Source: Moraxellaceae bacterium (GTDB taxonomy: Bacteria; Pseudomonadota; Gammaproteobacteria; Pseudomonadales; UBA3067). From it: a stretch of 6,247 bases of DNA. Positions 5,595-6,247 of the stretch are shown here, piece by piece. The notes under the pieces were generated by a model, which saw nothing but the letters and a program-made list of their open reading frames with translations, was not told the DNA's origin and made no database searches. Position 1 is the first letter of the stretch. Each line of letters begins with the position of its first letter. The position numbers and the translations under genes were made by a program. The stretch lies in contig NVTH01000004.1 of NCBI GenBank assembly GCA_002401525.1, positions 1-6,247 on the forward strand. Direction: 5' to 3'.

Positions 5595-6247
5595 TTAACG
5601 AACCGCTTTTTCAGCTTTCCCTAACAAACTGCCCAATTGATCATCAGCACTTCGAATGTCTTCTTCATGCTTTAAGATCACGTTCAGTGTGTTACGAATC
5701 AGTTCAGCATCTAATGACTCAGTATGCAATAACATCAGCGTTCTAGCCCAATCAATGGTTTCGCTCACCGCAGGCTGCTTCTTAAGATCCAAGTCCCGAA
5801 GCGCCTGAATAAAGTTCACCAGCTCTTTACGCAAACTTTCAGAGACGCCGGGCACCCTAGACGCGATAATATCCTGCTCCAAAGCGGCATCAGGGAATGG
5901 GATATATAGGTGCAAGCAACGTCTTTTTAACGCGTCACTCAGTTCACGAGTGTTATTACTGGTAAGAAAAACAATGGGAGTCGATTTTGCTTTAATCGTA
6001 CCAATTTCCGGAATTGAAATTTGATATTCCGAGAGCATTTCTAATAAAAACGATTCGAATTCTTGATCTGACTTATCAACTTCGTCGATCAACATGACGC
6101 AACCGTTTTCAGAATTCAGTGCCTTTAACAAAGGGCGAGGTTCAAGAAACTCTTTGGAGTAAAATATATCGCCAAACTCATGCAAGCGCTCCACCGATTC
6201 AGATAAACCTTCTGCGCCTTTTAATACATCATGAAGTTTTTCTTTTA
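5595..6247 (-). CDS. MoxR-family AAA+ ATPase (5' end cut by the window)
   Basis: AAA+ ATPase of the MoxR family, expected to work with the downstream vWA protein as an ATP-driven chaperone. Only the last 216 residues are inside the window; the frame stays open to 6247, and the P-loop (Walker A) lies outside. A GTG at 6194 is in frame, but it is internal because the conserved domain continues upstream. Visible landmarks are FYSKEFLEPRPLL, Walker B VMLIDEVD with the following acidic residues, LLEMLSEYQISIPEIGTI, sensor 1 FLTSNNTREL, the arginine-finger region LKRRCLHLYIPFPD, and a helical lid ending in PAVSETIDWARTL. These are the standard MoxR features, including the PEIGT loop. The TAA stop is followed by 47 nt with no terminator, then by the vWA gene's strong ribosome site. 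Confidence 0.94.
   Translation of the reverse strand, partial: KEKLHDVLKGAEGLSESVERLHEFGDIFYSKEFLEPRPLLKALNSENGCVMLIDEVDKSDQEFESFLLEMLSEYQISIPEIGTIKAKSTPIVFLTSNNTRELSDALKRRCLHLYIPFPDAALEQDIIASRVPGVSESLRKELVNFIQALRDLDLKKQPAVSETIDWARTLMLLHTESLDAELIRNTLNVILKHEEDIRSADDQLGSLLGKAEKAVR

Noticed and set aside
6192..6194. GTG 6194 as the start of the MoxR protein
   Set aside because: The frame continues open to the window edge, and the visible portion lacks Walker A, so the real start must be upstream.
1..6247. Mobile elements, CRISPR arrays, tRNA or rRNA genes
   Set aside because: No transposase or integrase, no regularly spaced repeats and no tRNA- or rRNA-like sequence was seen on either strand.

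Overview
All six protein genes read on the minus strand, so transcription runs from high to low coordinates. The sequence looks like a Gram-negative proteobacterium, most likely a gammaproteobacterium. The evidence is a Kps-type (group 2/3, ABC-dependent) capsule exporter whose proteins resemble Escherichia coli KpsM, KpsT, KpsE and KpsD as I remember them. GC content looks moderate by eye and was not counted. The genus cannot be fixed from this window.

Region 1 (6247 to 4069) holds the 3' part of a MoxR-family AAA+ ATPase gene, then after a 47-nt gap a complete gene for a CoxE-like von Willebrand factor A (vWA) protein. MoxR/vWA pairs usually act together as a chaperone-like system that matures or remodels a client protein. 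No client gene is visible here.

Region 2 (4068 to 3786) is a 283-nt intergenic stretch. It separates the MoxR/vWA pair from the capsule operon and contains the best candidate promoter for that operon (TTGTAT, 18 nt, TATAAT). Next to the promoter are a short inverted repeat, a small pentanucleotide repeat and a weak terminator-like hairpin.

Region 3 (3785 to 1) is a tight capsule-export operon, kpsM-kpsT-kpsE-kpsD, cut by the window edge inside kpsD. KpsM and KpsT form the inner-membrane ABC transporter, KpsE is the periplasm-spanning adaptor and KpsD is the periplasmic/outer-membrane export component. The genes overlap or nearly touch: kpsM/kpsT by ATGA, kpsT/kpsE by 11 nt, kpsE/kpsD with a 53-nt gap.

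The window is mostly well-known biology. The points most worth a second look are in kpsE. Its start sits in a 15-bp tandem repeat that also contains the kpsT stop codon, and its unusually long cytoplasmic N-terminus carries a Lys/Arg-Leu plus Pro-Phe-Phe-Asp-Ser motif. I see no new defence, mobile or CRISPR system, tRNA or rRNA.
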